NCBI GenBank assembly: GCA_900540535.1
Contig: UQGM01000024.1
Span: forward strand, 1-39,448
Direction: 5' to 3'
DNA from: an uncultured Oscillospiraceae bacterium
Lineage (GTDB): Bacteria > Bacillota > Clostridia > Oscillospirales > Acutalibacteraceae
Length of the DNA stretch: 39,448 nt
The notes beneath the pieces were generated by a model. The model was not told the DNA's origin and did no database searches. It saw only the letters and a list, made by a program, of their open reading frames with translations. Both the position numbers and the translations under genes were made by a program. Shown in pieces: positions 9,098 to 16,611 of the stretch; the stretch's first letter is position 1; every line of letters begins with the position of its first letter.

Positions 9098-9974
9098 AAC
9101 CTATCGCCCCCATTTCACTGATAAATACTTCTTCCAAAGACAGCGGAAGCACTTCGTAGTAAACTACTTTGTAGCCATCCATAATCTTTTCTATCTGTTC
9201 TTTTTCTGCGTGAACAGTCCATTCGGCAAGTCTGCCTCTCTTGCTCTCTTTGACAACATTGAATTTTGACTTAGCCTGTGCTTCATCCTCTTCATTGTCA
9301 AATACAGCAACAATCTTGTTGACTTCAAGCTTCAGAGAATCAAGCTCACGCTCCATAATAACCGTTCCTTTATGAAGCAGTCCTACATGGTCGCAGAAAT
9401 CTTCAAGCTCATGAAGATTGTGAGAGGAAATAATAATAGTAGCGTTATTATCCACTACAAAATCAATGAGAAGTTTTCTGAGAACCTCACGGACAACCGG
9501 ATCAAGTCCGTCAAAAATCTCATCAAACAGGAAATACTTCGGCGCCGCTGACAAAGCCAATATAAGCGCTGCCTGCCGCTGCATACCTTTTGACATGGAT
9601 GTGATTTTCATCTTTTTATCAAGAGGAAATACAGACGAATAATATTTATATTTTTCCTCGTTCCAATTAGGATATATGGTTCTGTAAAAGGCCGCCATTT
9701 TCTCAATGCTTGCCTGCGGGAAAAAGTAAGGATAATCAGATATGAAAATCATATTTCCCTTTACGTCACAGTTTTCAAAGGGTTCCTTTCCGTCAACAAG
9801 AATTTGTCCTTCATCAGGTTTGTAGACTCCTGCAAGAGTACGTAAAAAAGTTGACTTTCCGGCTCCGTTAGAACCCACAAGACCAAATATTCCCGATTCG
9901 GCAATATTGAAGGTTACATTGTCGAGAGCAACTTTTTTTCCAAACCTTTTTACAAGGTTCTTTACTTCAATCAT
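9072..9974 (-). CDS. ABC transporter ATP-binding protein, YtrB-like
   Basis: 300 residues. Walker A GSNGAGKS near residue 34, the signature in the divergent form SMSKGMQRQ, Walker B YFLFDEIFDGLD and H-loop ISSHN are all present, so the ATPase should be active. The last about 80 residues form a C-terminal regulatory extension, as in YtrB-like exporter ATPases. It energises the permease encoded next, with which it overlaps by 26 bases, and follows the GntR regulator by 45 bases. An AGGAGG-like ribosome site precedes the ATG. Confidence 0.9.
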   Translation of the reverse strand: MIEVKNLVKRFGKKVALDNVTFNIAESGIFGLVGSNGAGKSTFLRTLAGVYKPDEGQILVDGKEPFENCDVKGNMIFISDYPYFFPQASIEKMAAFYRTIYPNWNEEKYKYYSSVFPLDKKMKITSMSKGMQRQAALILALSAAPKYFLFDEIFDGLDPVVREVLRKLLIDFVVDNNATIIISSHNLHELEDFCDHVGLLHKGTVIMERELDSLKLEVNKIVAVFDNEEDEAQAKSKFNVVKESKRGRLAEWTVHAEKEQIEKIMDGYKVVYYEVLPLSLEEVFISEMGAIGYDIKGVIE

Positions 9975-10019
9975 CCTGTTTCCTCCTTTATATAGTAGGA
10001 TAATTTACTTTTAAGCCGT

Positions 10020-10385
10020 TTATATGTTCACATAGATTTTTTTCACTTCGGAAATAACATCCTCCAGCGACATTCCGGCTTTTTTTGCATCAGTTACTGC
10101 GCTTTCCAGTTTTAATTTAGCCATTGCAGTTATTTTGTCTATCCCTTCCCCGTTGGAGTTTACAAACACGCCTTTTCCTACAAGAGTATAAATTATTCCC
10201 TTGCTTTCAAGATTGTTGTATGCACGCTGAACAGTATTGGGATTGACATTAAGTTCCTTGGCCATGCTGCGTACAGAGGGAAGCTGATCGTTTGCTTTGA
10301 AAACGCCGCTGGCAATGCACTTTATTATTGAATATTCAATTTGCTCATACAGTGCACCTGCATTGCGTTCCAATGTAAACATCAT
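10020..10385 (-). CDS. GntR-family regulator, YtrA subfamily
   Basis: 121 residues: a winged helix at about 10-75 (FKANDQLPSVRSMAKELNVN, then NTVQRAYNNLESKGI) followed by only a short C-terminal helical tail with no ligand-binding domain. This is the YtrA subfamily layout. Such regulators sit first in ABC transporter operons and repress their own promoter. A strong promoter and an inverted repeat lie upstream, and ATPase and permease genes follow on the same strand. The ribosome site AGGAGGGG is strong. Confidence 0.9.
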   Translation of the reverse strand: MMFTLERNAGALYEQIEYSIIKCIASGVFKANDQLPSVRSMAKELNVNPNTVQRAYNNLESKGIIYTLVGKGVFVNSNGEGIDKITAMAKLKLESAVTDAKKAGMSLEDVISEVKKIYVNI

Positions 10386-10397
10386 TGCCCCTCCTTT

Positions 10398-10427
10398 TGT
10401 ATTAAGCGTACTAATTCAATTAATACA
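10398..10427. promoter_or_regulatory. Inverted repeat, likely operator of the YtrA-like regulator
   Basis: TGTATTAA (10398-10405) and TTAATACA (10420-10427) are perfect 8-base arms around 14 bases. They lie between the -10 box and the start codon of the regulator gene, the expected place for self-repression. Confidence 0.6.
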
Positions 10428-10432
10428 GTCGC

Positions 10433-10461
10433 AATATATCACATCGTATAACTGTTGTCAA
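10433..10461 (-). promoter_or_regulatory. Sigma-A promoter of the YtrA-like operon
   Basis: On the minus strand TTGACA (10456-10461), 17-base spacer, TATATT (10433-10438). This is a near-consensus promoter directed at the GntR-ATPase-permease operon. Confidence 0.8.
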
Positions 10462-10510
10462 GCATTGCAACATAAATTTAAAACAATTGTAACTTTTGTT
10501 GAAATTACAT

Positions 10511-10541
10511 AAAAAAGCAACGCCGTTAATCCGACGCTGCT
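10511..10541 (-). terminator. Rho-independent terminator after uxaC
   Basis: Read on the minus strand: AGCAGCGTCG, loop, CGGCGTTGCT, then six T. The arms pair throughout with two G-T wobbles. It lies just after the uxaC stop. Confidence 0.75.
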
Positions 10542-10559
10542 AAATAAGAGTATATTAAG

Positions 10560-11882
10560 TTAAAATTTTAAATTCAAAAATTCAACTACGTTGCCATATG
10601 CTATATCTTTGGCTATATCAAGGGCACAATTAAGATCTAACTTATCCTCAGATACAAGCTCTCCAAGATAGTCAGCAAGCATTCTTCTGTAAAAATCAAA
10701 GCGTACATATCCGGCTAAATTTCTTGAATCTGTAAGCATTCCTAAATCACAGCCGAGAGCTGAATATTCGGATGCATTTTCAAAATGTCCTCTAATGCCG
10801 CTGTAAGAATCATTATGCCACCATGGTGCACCGACCTTTACATTTCTGAAAGAACCGGCAACCTGGAAAAGCATACGCTCATCATAAGGATTAAGAGAAT
10901 AGATAACAGTTTTAGGAAGATTTCCGTTATAATCAAGGAAGCTGAAAATCTCTGTAAGACAGTGGGGATAAAGCTCACTTCCGGCAATATCGAATCCGCT
11001 GTCAACACCGACACTTTCAAACATCTTTTTATTGATGTTTCTCTTAACGTTCAGGTGAACCTGCATTATTATTGAGTTTTTAGCGTAAATTTCAGCTAAG
11101 CGGCTGAAAACATATCCCTTAAACTCTCTGATCTCCTGCTCAGATACTCCTTCATTCCGTTTTTCAAAGATGCTCTGAGCTCTGCTATAATCAGCAAGAA
11201 TCGGAGTAACTGAAAAACACTGATCTGAAATTTTGCATCCCTGAGAAATGAAAAATTCAAGTCTTTTTTCGAGAGCCTGAATAAGACTATCTACATCCTT
11301 TACCTCAACCTGGCTTACTTCGGAAAGCTTACTGTAATATTCATCATTAAGCTCAAAAGCTTTATCAGGTCTGAAAGTAGGAGTAAAGAGTATTCCTTCA
11401 TATTCTCCGTGATACTCCAGTGAGTCAACAGGATCATCAGTGGTAGCTACGAACTTAACAGGAAAACGCTTTATTATCTGCCTTGCAGTAAGCTCATCCT
11501 TATGCTTTTCGCACTCGTTCCAAATCTTTTCGGCGGTATCCTTACTCATATGCTCAGTTATTCCGAAAAGTTTCTCAAGCTCAAGATGACTCCAGTAATA
11601 AAGTGAATTACCTGCAAGCTTAGGCATGATTTCAGCGTACTTCATAAACTTTTCTTGCCATGATGCATCGCCTGTAATATACTTTTCGTCAACACCGCAG
11701 ATTCTCATTGCACGCCATTTATAATGGTCGTGGCTAAGCCAAAGTTCCCCTATGTTTTCATATGCATAATCATCTGCAATATCTTTGGGATTCAAATGGC
11801 AATGATAGTCCACAATTGGCAGATCTTTTATTTCTTCATAGATTTTCCGTGCTTCATGGGTTCTCAAAAATCTTTTATCCAT
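10560..11882 (-). CDS. uxaC: Glucuronate/galacturonate isomerase
   Basis: 440 residues from ATG 11882. This start fits the GAGGGTG ribosome site better than the GTG three codons earlier, which overlaps that site. UxaC converts D-glucuronate to D-fructuronate (and galacturonate to tagaturonate), the first step of hexuronate breakdown in the cytoplasm. The N-terminal metal motif VDYHCHLNP of the amidohydrolase-like fold is present, and the rest (WLSHDHYKWRAMR, SLYYWSHLELEKLFG, SGIRGHFENASEYSALG, LTDSRN) follows the family along nearly its full length. It lies 95 bases after uxuA on the same strand and so is probably in one transcript with it. Confidence 0.93.
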   Translation of the reverse strand: MDKRFLRTHEARKIYEEIKDLPIVDYHCHLNPKDIADDYAYENIGELWLSHDHYKWRAMRICGVDEKYITGDASWQEKFMKYAEIMPKLAGNSLYYWSHLELEKLFGITEHMSKDTAEKIWNECEKHKDELTARQIIKRFPVKFVATTDDPVDSLEYHGEYEGILFTPTFRPDKAFELNDEYYSKLSEVSQVEVKDVDSLIQALEKRLEFFISQGCKISDQCFSVTPILADYSRAQSIFEKRNEGVSEQEIREFKGYVFSRLAEIYAKNSIIMQVHLNVKRNINKKMFESVGVDSGFDIAGSELYPHCLTEIFSFLDYNGNLPKTVIYSLNPYDERMLFQVAGSFRNVKVGAPWWHNDSYSGIRGHFENASEYSALGCDLGMLTDSRNLAGYVRFDFYRRMLADYLGELVSEDKLDLNCALDIAKDIAYGNVVEFLNLKF

Positions 11883-11906
11883 ATTAATCACCCTCGGATA
11901 CTAATT

Positions 11907-11939
11907 TGCACAAAAGAGTTGAAAGGCTTGTTTTGTGCA
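11907..11939. repeat. Inverted repeat between uxuA and uxaC
   Basis: Perfect 9-base arms TGCACAAAA (11907-11915) and TTTTGTGCA (11931-11939) around 15 bases. No T-run follows on either strand, so this is not a standard terminator. It could be an operator or an mRNA-processing hairpin between the two genes. Confidence 0.4.
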
Positions 11940-11977
11940 CGGTATCTTTACCTTTCCTGTTTTAAATTTATACTTAA

Positions 11978-13021
11978 TTACTTTCTTGCGTTTTTAGTTA
12001 CGGCTTCAACTATTCCGCCGATATAGCAGGCGCCTAAAGCTCTGTCATAAAGGCCGTATCCGGGTTTACCTGTCTCGCCCCAGATCATTCTGCCGTGGTC
12101 AGGTCTGATATAACCGTCAAATCCTGTATCATAAAGAGCCTTTACAATTTCGTAAACGTCAAGGTCGCCGCACTTTGAGGGATGTGCTGTTTCTGTAAAG
12201 TCAAACTCTCCGCTTCTCTTTACGTTTCTTATATGTACAAAAGGCATTCTGTCGCTGCACTCTTTGATAATATCCACAATATCGTTATCCTTGGAAGCGC
12301 CGAGAGAACCTGTGCAAAGTGTAAGTCCGTTACATTCACTGGGAACAATATCGAGCATACGTCTTACATTTTCCTTGCTGGTGATTATACGGGGCAAACC
12401 GAAAATTCCCCATGGCGGATCATCGGGATGAATAGCCATTTTGATTCCAGCCTCTTCTGCAACAGGGATTATCTCTTTAAGGAAAACAGAAAGGTTTTTC
12501 CATAAATCTTCCTGTGAAACGCTTTCATAGCGTTTGAGAAGATCCTGAAGCTCTGATTTTGTATAGCTCTCATCCCAGCCGGGAAGAGACACATCGTCAG
12601 TCATGGGATTAATACCCACAACCTCGCTGTGGCTGTAAGAAAGTGAATTGGAACCGTCAAGAGCGACTTTTTTCAAATCGCTTCTTGTCCAGTCAAAAAC
12701 AGGCATGAAATTATAGCAGATGACCTCAACACCACATTTGCCAAGGTTTCTGATATTCTGCTTGTATGCCTCAATATACTTTTCAGCATCCTTGCCGCCA
12801 AGTTTTATTTCTTCATGAACCGGAACACTCTCTATAACCTTACAACTCAGAGCGTTCTCCTCACTTTTGTTTACAAGACGCTGTATTGTTTCAACAGGCC
12901 ATACCTCTCCTACCTTAACGTCGTAAACTGCGGTTACAACGCCTTCTACAACAGGTATCTGTCTTATCTTTTCAAGGGTAATGCTGTCGTTTTCTCCGTA
13001 CCATCTGAAAACTATTTTCAT
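11978..13021 (-). CDS. uxuA: Mannonate dehydratase
   Basis: 347 residues. UxuA removes water from D-mannonate to give 2-keto-3-deoxygluconate. The family start MKIVFRWYGENDSITLEKI and the conserved CYNFMPVFDWTRSDL, MAIHPDDPPW, LCTGSLG, HIRNVK and RPDHGRMIWGE stretches are all present. The His, Cys, His and Asp metal-binding positions of this TIM-barrel enzyme can be recognised in them. Length is that of Gram-positive UxuA. It is read from a promoter holding a GTATAC operator, with uxaC behind it and a GntR/FCD regulator ahead on the same strand. Confidence 0.95.
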   Translation of the reverse strand: MKIVFRWYGENDSITLEKIRQIPVVEGVVTAVYDVKVGEVWPVETIQRLVNKSEENALSCKVIESVPVHEEIKLGGKDAEKYIEAYKQNIRNLGKCGVEVICYNFMPVFDWTRSDLKKVALDGSNSLSYSHSEVVGINPMTDDVSLPGWDESYTKSELQDLLKRYESVSQEDLWKNLSVFLKEIIPVAEEAGIKMAIHPDDPPWGIFGLPRIITSKENVRRMLDIVPSECNGLTLCTGSLGASKDNDIVDIIKECSDRMPFVHIRNVKRSGEFDFTETAHPSKCGDLDVYEIVKALYDTGFDGYIRPDHGRMIWGETGKPGYGLYDRALGACYIGGIVEAVTKNARK

Positions 13022-13054
13022 TTTTTAACCTCCCTCATTTTACTTCTCTTACAT

Positions 13055-13082
13055 ATTATCATTCTTGTATACCAAATGTCAA
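13055..13082 (-). promoter_or_regulatory. uxuA promoter with operator O2 in its spacer
   Basis: On the minus strand TTGACA (13077-13082), 16-base spacer, GATAAT (13055-13060). The spacer contains CTTGTATACCAA (13064-13075), 10 of 12 bases identical to the perfect palindrome O1 nearby. A GntR/FCD repressor bound there would cover the promoter. Confidence 0.7.
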
Positions 13083-13087
13083 TAAAC

Positions 13088-13118
13088 AAGAAAAAAAGAA
13101 CGCATTTTCTGCGTTCTT
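13088..13118 (-). terminator. Terminator after the GntR/FCD gene
   Basis: On the minus strand AAGAACGCA, loop, TGCGTTCTT, followed by a T-run. It separates the regulator gene from the uxuA promoter and touches operator O1. Confidence 0.8.
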
Positions 13119-13127
13119 GTATACAAG
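13116..13127. promoter_or_regulatory. Operator O1, perfect palindrome CTTGTATACAAG
   Basis: A 12-base perfect palindrome with the TTGTATACAA core common for FCD-type GntR regulators. It lies about 50 bases upstream of the related O2 copy in the uxuA promoter and just after the regulator stop codon. Confidence 0.65.
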
Positions 13128-13134
13128 GCAACTT

Positions 13135-13797
13135 TTAATCTGTAAAATATTGGGGACATTTTTCAAGAAGTACAGGTATTCTCTCAAGTCCGATTGAAAT
13201 ATGCGACTGGACAAGTCCTTTTATATCACAGTCTGCTGTATCTGAAATCATTTCGATTATCCTTTTGTGGTGAACAAAAAGCAAATCCACATTTCTGTTA
13301 ATCTGCAAATCAAACTTTCTGAATCGCATATAATGAGGTTCATATCTTCTTATAACATCCCACCAGAACTCTCTGCCGGCAAGATTGAAAAGCATTTCAT
13401 GAAAATCATTATCAGACTGCCAGAAGCTTTCAAGGTTTCCGCTGTCAACAAATGCCTGCTGACTCTCAATATGCTCTCGCAGATTATTAAGCTGTTCTTC
13501 CGTTATATTTCTTCTAAGCTCATCTATAACCTGATTTTCAAGTACTATTCGCATTTCGAGAATCTGCTTAACGGAATTTATGCTTATAAGTGAAACTCTG
13601 TTTCCGTAACGAGGCAAAACGTCTATATATCCTTCAACGGCAAGTTTCTTTATAACCTCACGCATGGGTGTTCTCGAAACATTAAAACGCTCGCTAAGTT
13701 CAACCTCTTTTACAAACTCTCCCGGCTTATATTTGAGATTTACTATATCAGCCAGCATTTCGTTGTATATTTTTTCCTTTAAATCTATTTTATCCAT
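13135..13797 (-). CDS. GntR-family regulator, FCD (FadR) subfamily, of hexuronate genes
   Basis: 220 residues: N-terminal winged helix (FVKEVELSERFNVSRTPMRE, then VIKKLAVEGYIDV) and a C-terminal all-helical FCD ligand-binding domain. The residues usual for its metal site are visible as DNDFHEMLF, VHHKRI and QSHIS. Lying between uxuA and the divergent mannonate oxidoreductase gene, it is most likely the local UxuR/KdgR-like repressor responding to a uronate intermediate. Palindromic sites CTTGTATACAAG and a variant sit right behind the gene, at the uxuA promoter. Confidence 0.9.
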   Translation of the reverse strand: MDKIDLKEKIYNEMLADIVNLKYKPGEFVKEVELSERFNVSRTPMREVIKKLAVEGYIDVLPRYGNRVSLISINSVKQILEMRIVLENQVIDELRRNITEEQLNNLREHIESQQAFVDSGNLESFWQSDNDFHEMLFNLAGREFWWDVIRRYEPHYMRFRKFDLQINRNVDLLFVHHKRIIEMISDTADCDIKGLVQSHISIGLERIPVLLEKCPQYFTD

Positions 13798-13919
13798 TTA
13801 AAAATCCTGCACTTTTAAATTTTTTTATTTATTCCGCCAACGGATATACTACTACCAAACAAATAATTCGTCAAGACATGGAGAGATTGAACTTCATTAA
13901 TTTTTTAGATTTTGTTCTG

Positions 13920-13947
13920 TTGACATTCATTCCATAAGTGATAAAAT
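13920..13947 (+). promoter_or_regulatory. Promoter of the mannonate oxidoreductase gene, possibly leaderless
   Basis: TTGACA (13920-13925), 16-base spacer, TAAAAT (13942-13947). The start codon is at 13957, only nine bases after the -10 box, and no ribosome site lies between, so transcription would begin at or next to the ATG. Confidence 0.65.
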
Positions 13948-13956
13948 ATTTTTATT

Positions 13957-14775
13957 ATGAAAAATAATAATAACAAACTCGTAGCCGTAACAGGTGCCGG
14001 CGGCGTATTATGCGGCACCATTGCAAGATCACTTGCAGAGAAAGGTTTCAAAGTAGCCCTTCTCGACAAAAACGAAAACGCAGTTAAAGCAATAAGCGAA
14101 GAGCTTAACGCTAAAGGCTGCACAACGGATTACTTTGCCTGTGATGTACTGGATAAGAACAGCTTAGAGGAGGCAAAAAAGCAGATTAATGCAAAGCTCG
14201 GTACAGTTAATATCCTTATTAACGGCGCCGGCGGAAATCATCCTAAATGTACAACAGCAGACGAGTTTTTCACCAAAGATACCGATAATGGTTTCTTTGA
14301 CCTTGACAAAGATGGAATCAATTTTGTATTCAATCTTAATTTCTTGGGAACATTCCTGCCCAGTCAGGTATTCATGAAGGATATGATTGAAAACGGCGGC
14401 AACGTTATCAACATCTCTTCAATGAACGCTTTCCGTCCCCTTACAAAAATCCCCGCATACAGCGGAGCTAAAGCTGCAGTTTCCAACTTTACACAGTGGC
14501 TTGCAGTTCACTTCGCTGGAACCGGAATCAGAGTCAACGCAATTGCTCCCGGATTTTTTGTAACTGCTCAAAATCAGAAGCTTCTGTTTAATGACGACGG
14601 AACTCCTACTCCCCGTACAGGAAAAATCCTCAGCCAGACTCCTATGGGACGTTTCGGTAAGCCCGAAGAGCTTCTCGGAACAATTGATTGGCTTATAGAT
14701 GATGATGCTTCATCATTTGTAACCGGTATTGTTATTCCCATCGACGGCGGATTCTCCGCTTATTCAGGAGTATAA
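13957..14775 (+). CDS. SDR-family D-mannonate oxidoreductase (fructuronate reductase, UxuB-like)
   Basis: 272 residues. Short-chain dehydrogenase fold: NAD(P)-binding VTGAGGVLCGTIA from residue 10, INGAGGNHP near 88, catalytic SSMN and YSGAK, and the end VIPIDGGFSAYSGV. The GAGGVLCG form and the long insert after NGAGGNHP are typical of the SDR enzyme that reduces D-fructuronate to D-mannonate and replaces classical UxuB in Firmicutes. It completes the UxaC-UxuB-UxuA route to KDG. The frame upstream has a stop (TAA at 13942), so ATG 13957 is the only sensible start, although no ribosome site precedes it. Confidence 0.88.
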   Translation: MKNNNNKLVAVTGAGGVLCGTIARSLAEKGFKVALLDKNENAVKAISEELNAKGCTTDYFACDVLDKNSLEEAKKQINAKLGTVNILINGAGGNHPKCTTADEFFTKDTDNGFFDLDKDGINFVFNLNFLGTFLPSQVFMKDMIENGGNVINISSMNAFRPLTKIPAYSGAKAAVSNFTQWLAVHFAGTGIRVNAIAPGFFVTAQNQKLLFNDDGTPTPRTGKILSQTPMGRFGKPEELLGTIDWLIDDDASSFVTGIVIPIDGGFSAYSGV

Positions 14776-14798
14776 AAACAAAAACATATTGCATTTAC

Positions 14799-14836
14799 AA
14801 AGCTTTTGCGGAAAATATTTCCGCAAAAGCTTTTTT
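14799..14836 (+). terminator. Strong terminator after the mannonate oxidoreductase gene
   Basis: AAGCTTTTGCGGAAA and TTTCCGCAAAAGCTT pair perfectly around a short loop and are followed by a T-run. Confidence 0.9.
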
Positions 14837-14916
14837 GTTTTCTTGACAGAAGGTAAAGAATAAAAGAACTTAAAACCGCTTAAACTAACTTTATCTTATA
14901 TAAAGGAGTGTTTAAG

Positions 14917-15351
14917 ATGATCGAACAAGATACAATAAAGCTGCTTCGTGAATGCGACTCAGGAGTTAAAATGGGTGTCTCTTCCATTGACGATGTTCTC
15001 GATAAGGTTTCAAGCAGTTCACTTAAAAAATATCTTACAGAATGCAAAAATGAACATGTGGAGCTTAAAACCGAAATCAACGGTCTGCTGAGCAAATATC
15101 ACGACAGCGGAAAAGAGCCTAACTCAATTGCAAAGGGAATGTCATGGATAAAGACAAACATGAAAATGGGTATGGATGATTCCGATAAAACCATTGCCGA
15201 TCTTATGACTGACGGCTGCAATATTGGAGTAAAATCTCTCAATCAGTATCTGAACAAGTATAAGGCTGCCGACGAGGTTTCAAAGGATATTACAAAACGT
15301 CTTATTAATCTTGAGGAAAGACTTGCAATAGATATACGCAGTTTCCTGTAA
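14917..15351 (+). CDS. Small helical protein of unknown function, ferritin-like DUF2383-type pattern
   Basis: 144 residues from ATG 14917, preceded by AAAGGAG at good distance; the GTG at 14908 overlaps that site. The sequence is charged, has no membrane segment or signal, and looks like a four-helix bundle. It starts with IEQDTIKLLRECDSGVKMGV, has a regular heptad-like spread of hydrophobics, and ends LINLEERLAIDIRSFL. It resembles the PA2169/DUF2383-type ferritin-like proteins of Clostridia, but I am not certain. Ahead lies the terminator of the mannonate oxidoreductase gene and behind it a terminator shared with tspO, so it is a single-gene unit. Confidence 0.6.
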   Translation: MIEQDTIKLLRECDSGVKMGVSSIDDVLDKVSSSSLKKYLTECKNEHVELKTEINGLLSKYHDSGKEPNSIAKGMSWIKTNMKMGMDDSDKTIADLMTDGCNIGVKSLNQYLNKYKAADEVSKDITKRLINLEERLAIDIRSFL

Positions 15352-15356
15352 AACAG

Positions 15357-15400
15357 TAAAAGCATCGTTTCTATGCACAGGCATTGAACGATGCTTTTAT
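15357..15400. terminator. Bidirectional terminator
   Basis: TAAAAGCATCGTTT and a near-perfect complement GAACGATGCTTTTA around a 15-base loop, between the convergent small helical gene and tspO. Confidence 0.8.
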
Positions 15401-15410
15401 TATTGGCGTT

Positions 15411-15881
15411 TTAGTTAAGGAGATAAATCTGAAAATTAAGATATCCGGCAAATGTGACCCATAAAAGATAGGGAATCATTAAATAGCCTGCCGGTTTTGA
15501 AATACGGTAAAAGAGAACCGTTGTCGCCAAAATAAGCAGCCACAAAAGTACAAGCCAGATAAAAGAAAAAAGATAAAGGGAAAAATTAAAAAAGAAAATT
15601 GACCAAAAGAAATTAAATATAAGCTGTATACCGTAGATGAGAAGGGCTCTGTTAATTTCCATTTGCGGTTTTCCCAATACTAAGACAAGATATGAGACAA
15701 TACCCATAAGGATAAAGAGAACAATCCATACTACCGGAAAAAGCCAGCCAGGCGGCGACAGTGACGGCTTATTGATTGTTTCAAAGGTATCCATGCCTCC
15801 ACGGGTTATAAATGCAGACAATCCTCCGACCAGCAGAGGTATTGCAAGACAGATTAAAAACTGCTTTGTTTTTTTACTCAT
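15411..15881 (-). CDS. tspO: TspO/MBR family membrane protein
   Basis: 156 residues, five membrane helices. Family hallmarks: KPSLSPPGWLFPVVW after helix 1, NFFWSIFFFNFSLYLFSF in the middle, and PYLLWVTFAGYLNFQIYLLN at the end. Bacterial TspO proteins bind porphyrins such as protoporphyrin IX and haem and influence their breakdown or stress signalling. The start ATG 15881 is used because AAGGTG lies just upstream; the frame is also open to an ATG five codons earlier. The whole ribosome site lies inside a perfect 15-base hairpin. The gene is 91 bases after the DUF454 gene on the same strand with no terminator between, so it may be the fifth gene of the ABC/YgbA operon. Confidence 0.93.
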   Translation of the reverse strand: MSKKTKQFLICLAIPLLVGGLSAFITRGGMDTFETINKPSLSPPGWLFPVVWIVLFILMGIVSYLVLVLGKPQMEINRALLIYGIQLIFNFFWSIFFFNFSLYLFSFIWLVLLWLLILATTVLFYRISKPAGYLMIPYLLWVTFAGYLNFQIYLLN

Positions 15882-15882
15882 A

Positions 15883-15919
15883 ATAATCACCTTCATAGTG
15901 ATTTTATGAAGGTGATTAT
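15883..15919 (-). promoter_or_regulatory. Hairpin sequestering the tspO ribosome-binding site
   Basis: ATAATCACCTTCATA (15883-15897) and TATGAAGGTGATTAT (15905-15919) are perfect 15-base inverted arms with a 7-base loop. In the mRNA the downstream arm holds the AAGGTG ribosome site and ends one base before the start codon. No T-run follows, so it is not a terminator. It could act as an RNA switch or thermometer, or as a DNA operator. Confidence 0.7.
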
Positions 15920-15972
15920 GGTTTCATTCACGGATATTGAATTTATGTATCAAGTAAAATTTTACATAAAGA

Positions 15973-16611
15973 TCAAAGTTTTACCGGCTCGCAGATTTCG
16001 TCAGCTTTGAATCCCGCTCTTCTGACAATATCGGCAATAAGCGCTCTTTCAGGAAGCAAATCACCGTAAACAGTTGCTGTTCCTGTTTTTAAATCAACTT
16101 CGGCTTTGTATTTTCCCTCCTGACACAAAGCGCATTTTAGCTTCTCTGCACAGTTTTCGCACTTCATTCCGTTTACTTTTATCTTACAGCAGTAAGCACA
16201 GGAATTAATATCATTGTCTGAGAAATTCACTGTCGTCACCGTTTTGATTGTTTTAACTCCAAAGGTGAAGTAAAGGATATGGAACAGCCATACACAGGCA
16301 AGAATTATTCTGCCCACAGGTACACGGCTCATCATTATAAAGCCTATACTCATAAGGAAAGTTACCATTACCATTATACGGATTTTTGTTTTCCAAGTCA
16401 TTCCCTGTCCCTTAACATAAGTTTCAAGATTGTTTTTATAGAGCTTTGTATTTATAAACCAGTCGTTCAGCTTCTGTGAGCTCCTTGCAAAGCAAACAGC
16501 TGCAAGAAGTAAAAACGGAAAAGCCGGCAAAAGCGGCAAAGCTGCTCCCAATGCACCTAAACCAACACCTATACATCCTAAAACAACATATAATGCTTTC
16601 TTAATTTTCAT
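15973..16611 (-). CDS. DUF454 (YbaN-type) membrane protein fused to a heavy-metal-associated domain
   Basis: 212 residues. Residues 1-120 are a YbaN/DUF454 unit: GCIGVGLGALGAALPLLPAF, then PFLLLAAVCFARSS, NDWFINTKLYKNNL and two further membrane helices. A linker with CAYCC follows. From about residue 145 comes a ferredoxin-like HMA domain with the metal loop GMKCENC, the VDLKTGTATVYGDL strand and DIVRRAGFKA at the end. The fusion puts a soft-metal-binding, Cys-rich module on a small membrane protein. It overlaps the YgbA-like gene by 11 bases and has its own GGAGCG ribosome site. Function is unknown; metal or haem handling is inferred from the HMA loop and the operon. Confidence 0.8.
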   Translation of the reverse strand: MKIKKALYVVLGCIGVGLGALGAALPLLPAFPFLLLAAVCFARSSQKLNDWFINTKLYKNNLETYVKGQGMTWKTKIRIMVMVTFLMSIGFIMMSRVPVGRIILACVWLFHILYFTFGVKTIKTVTTVNFSDNDINSCAYCCKIKVNGMKCENCAEKLKCALCQEGKYKAEVDLKTGTATVYGDLLPERALIADIVRRAGFKADEICEPVKL

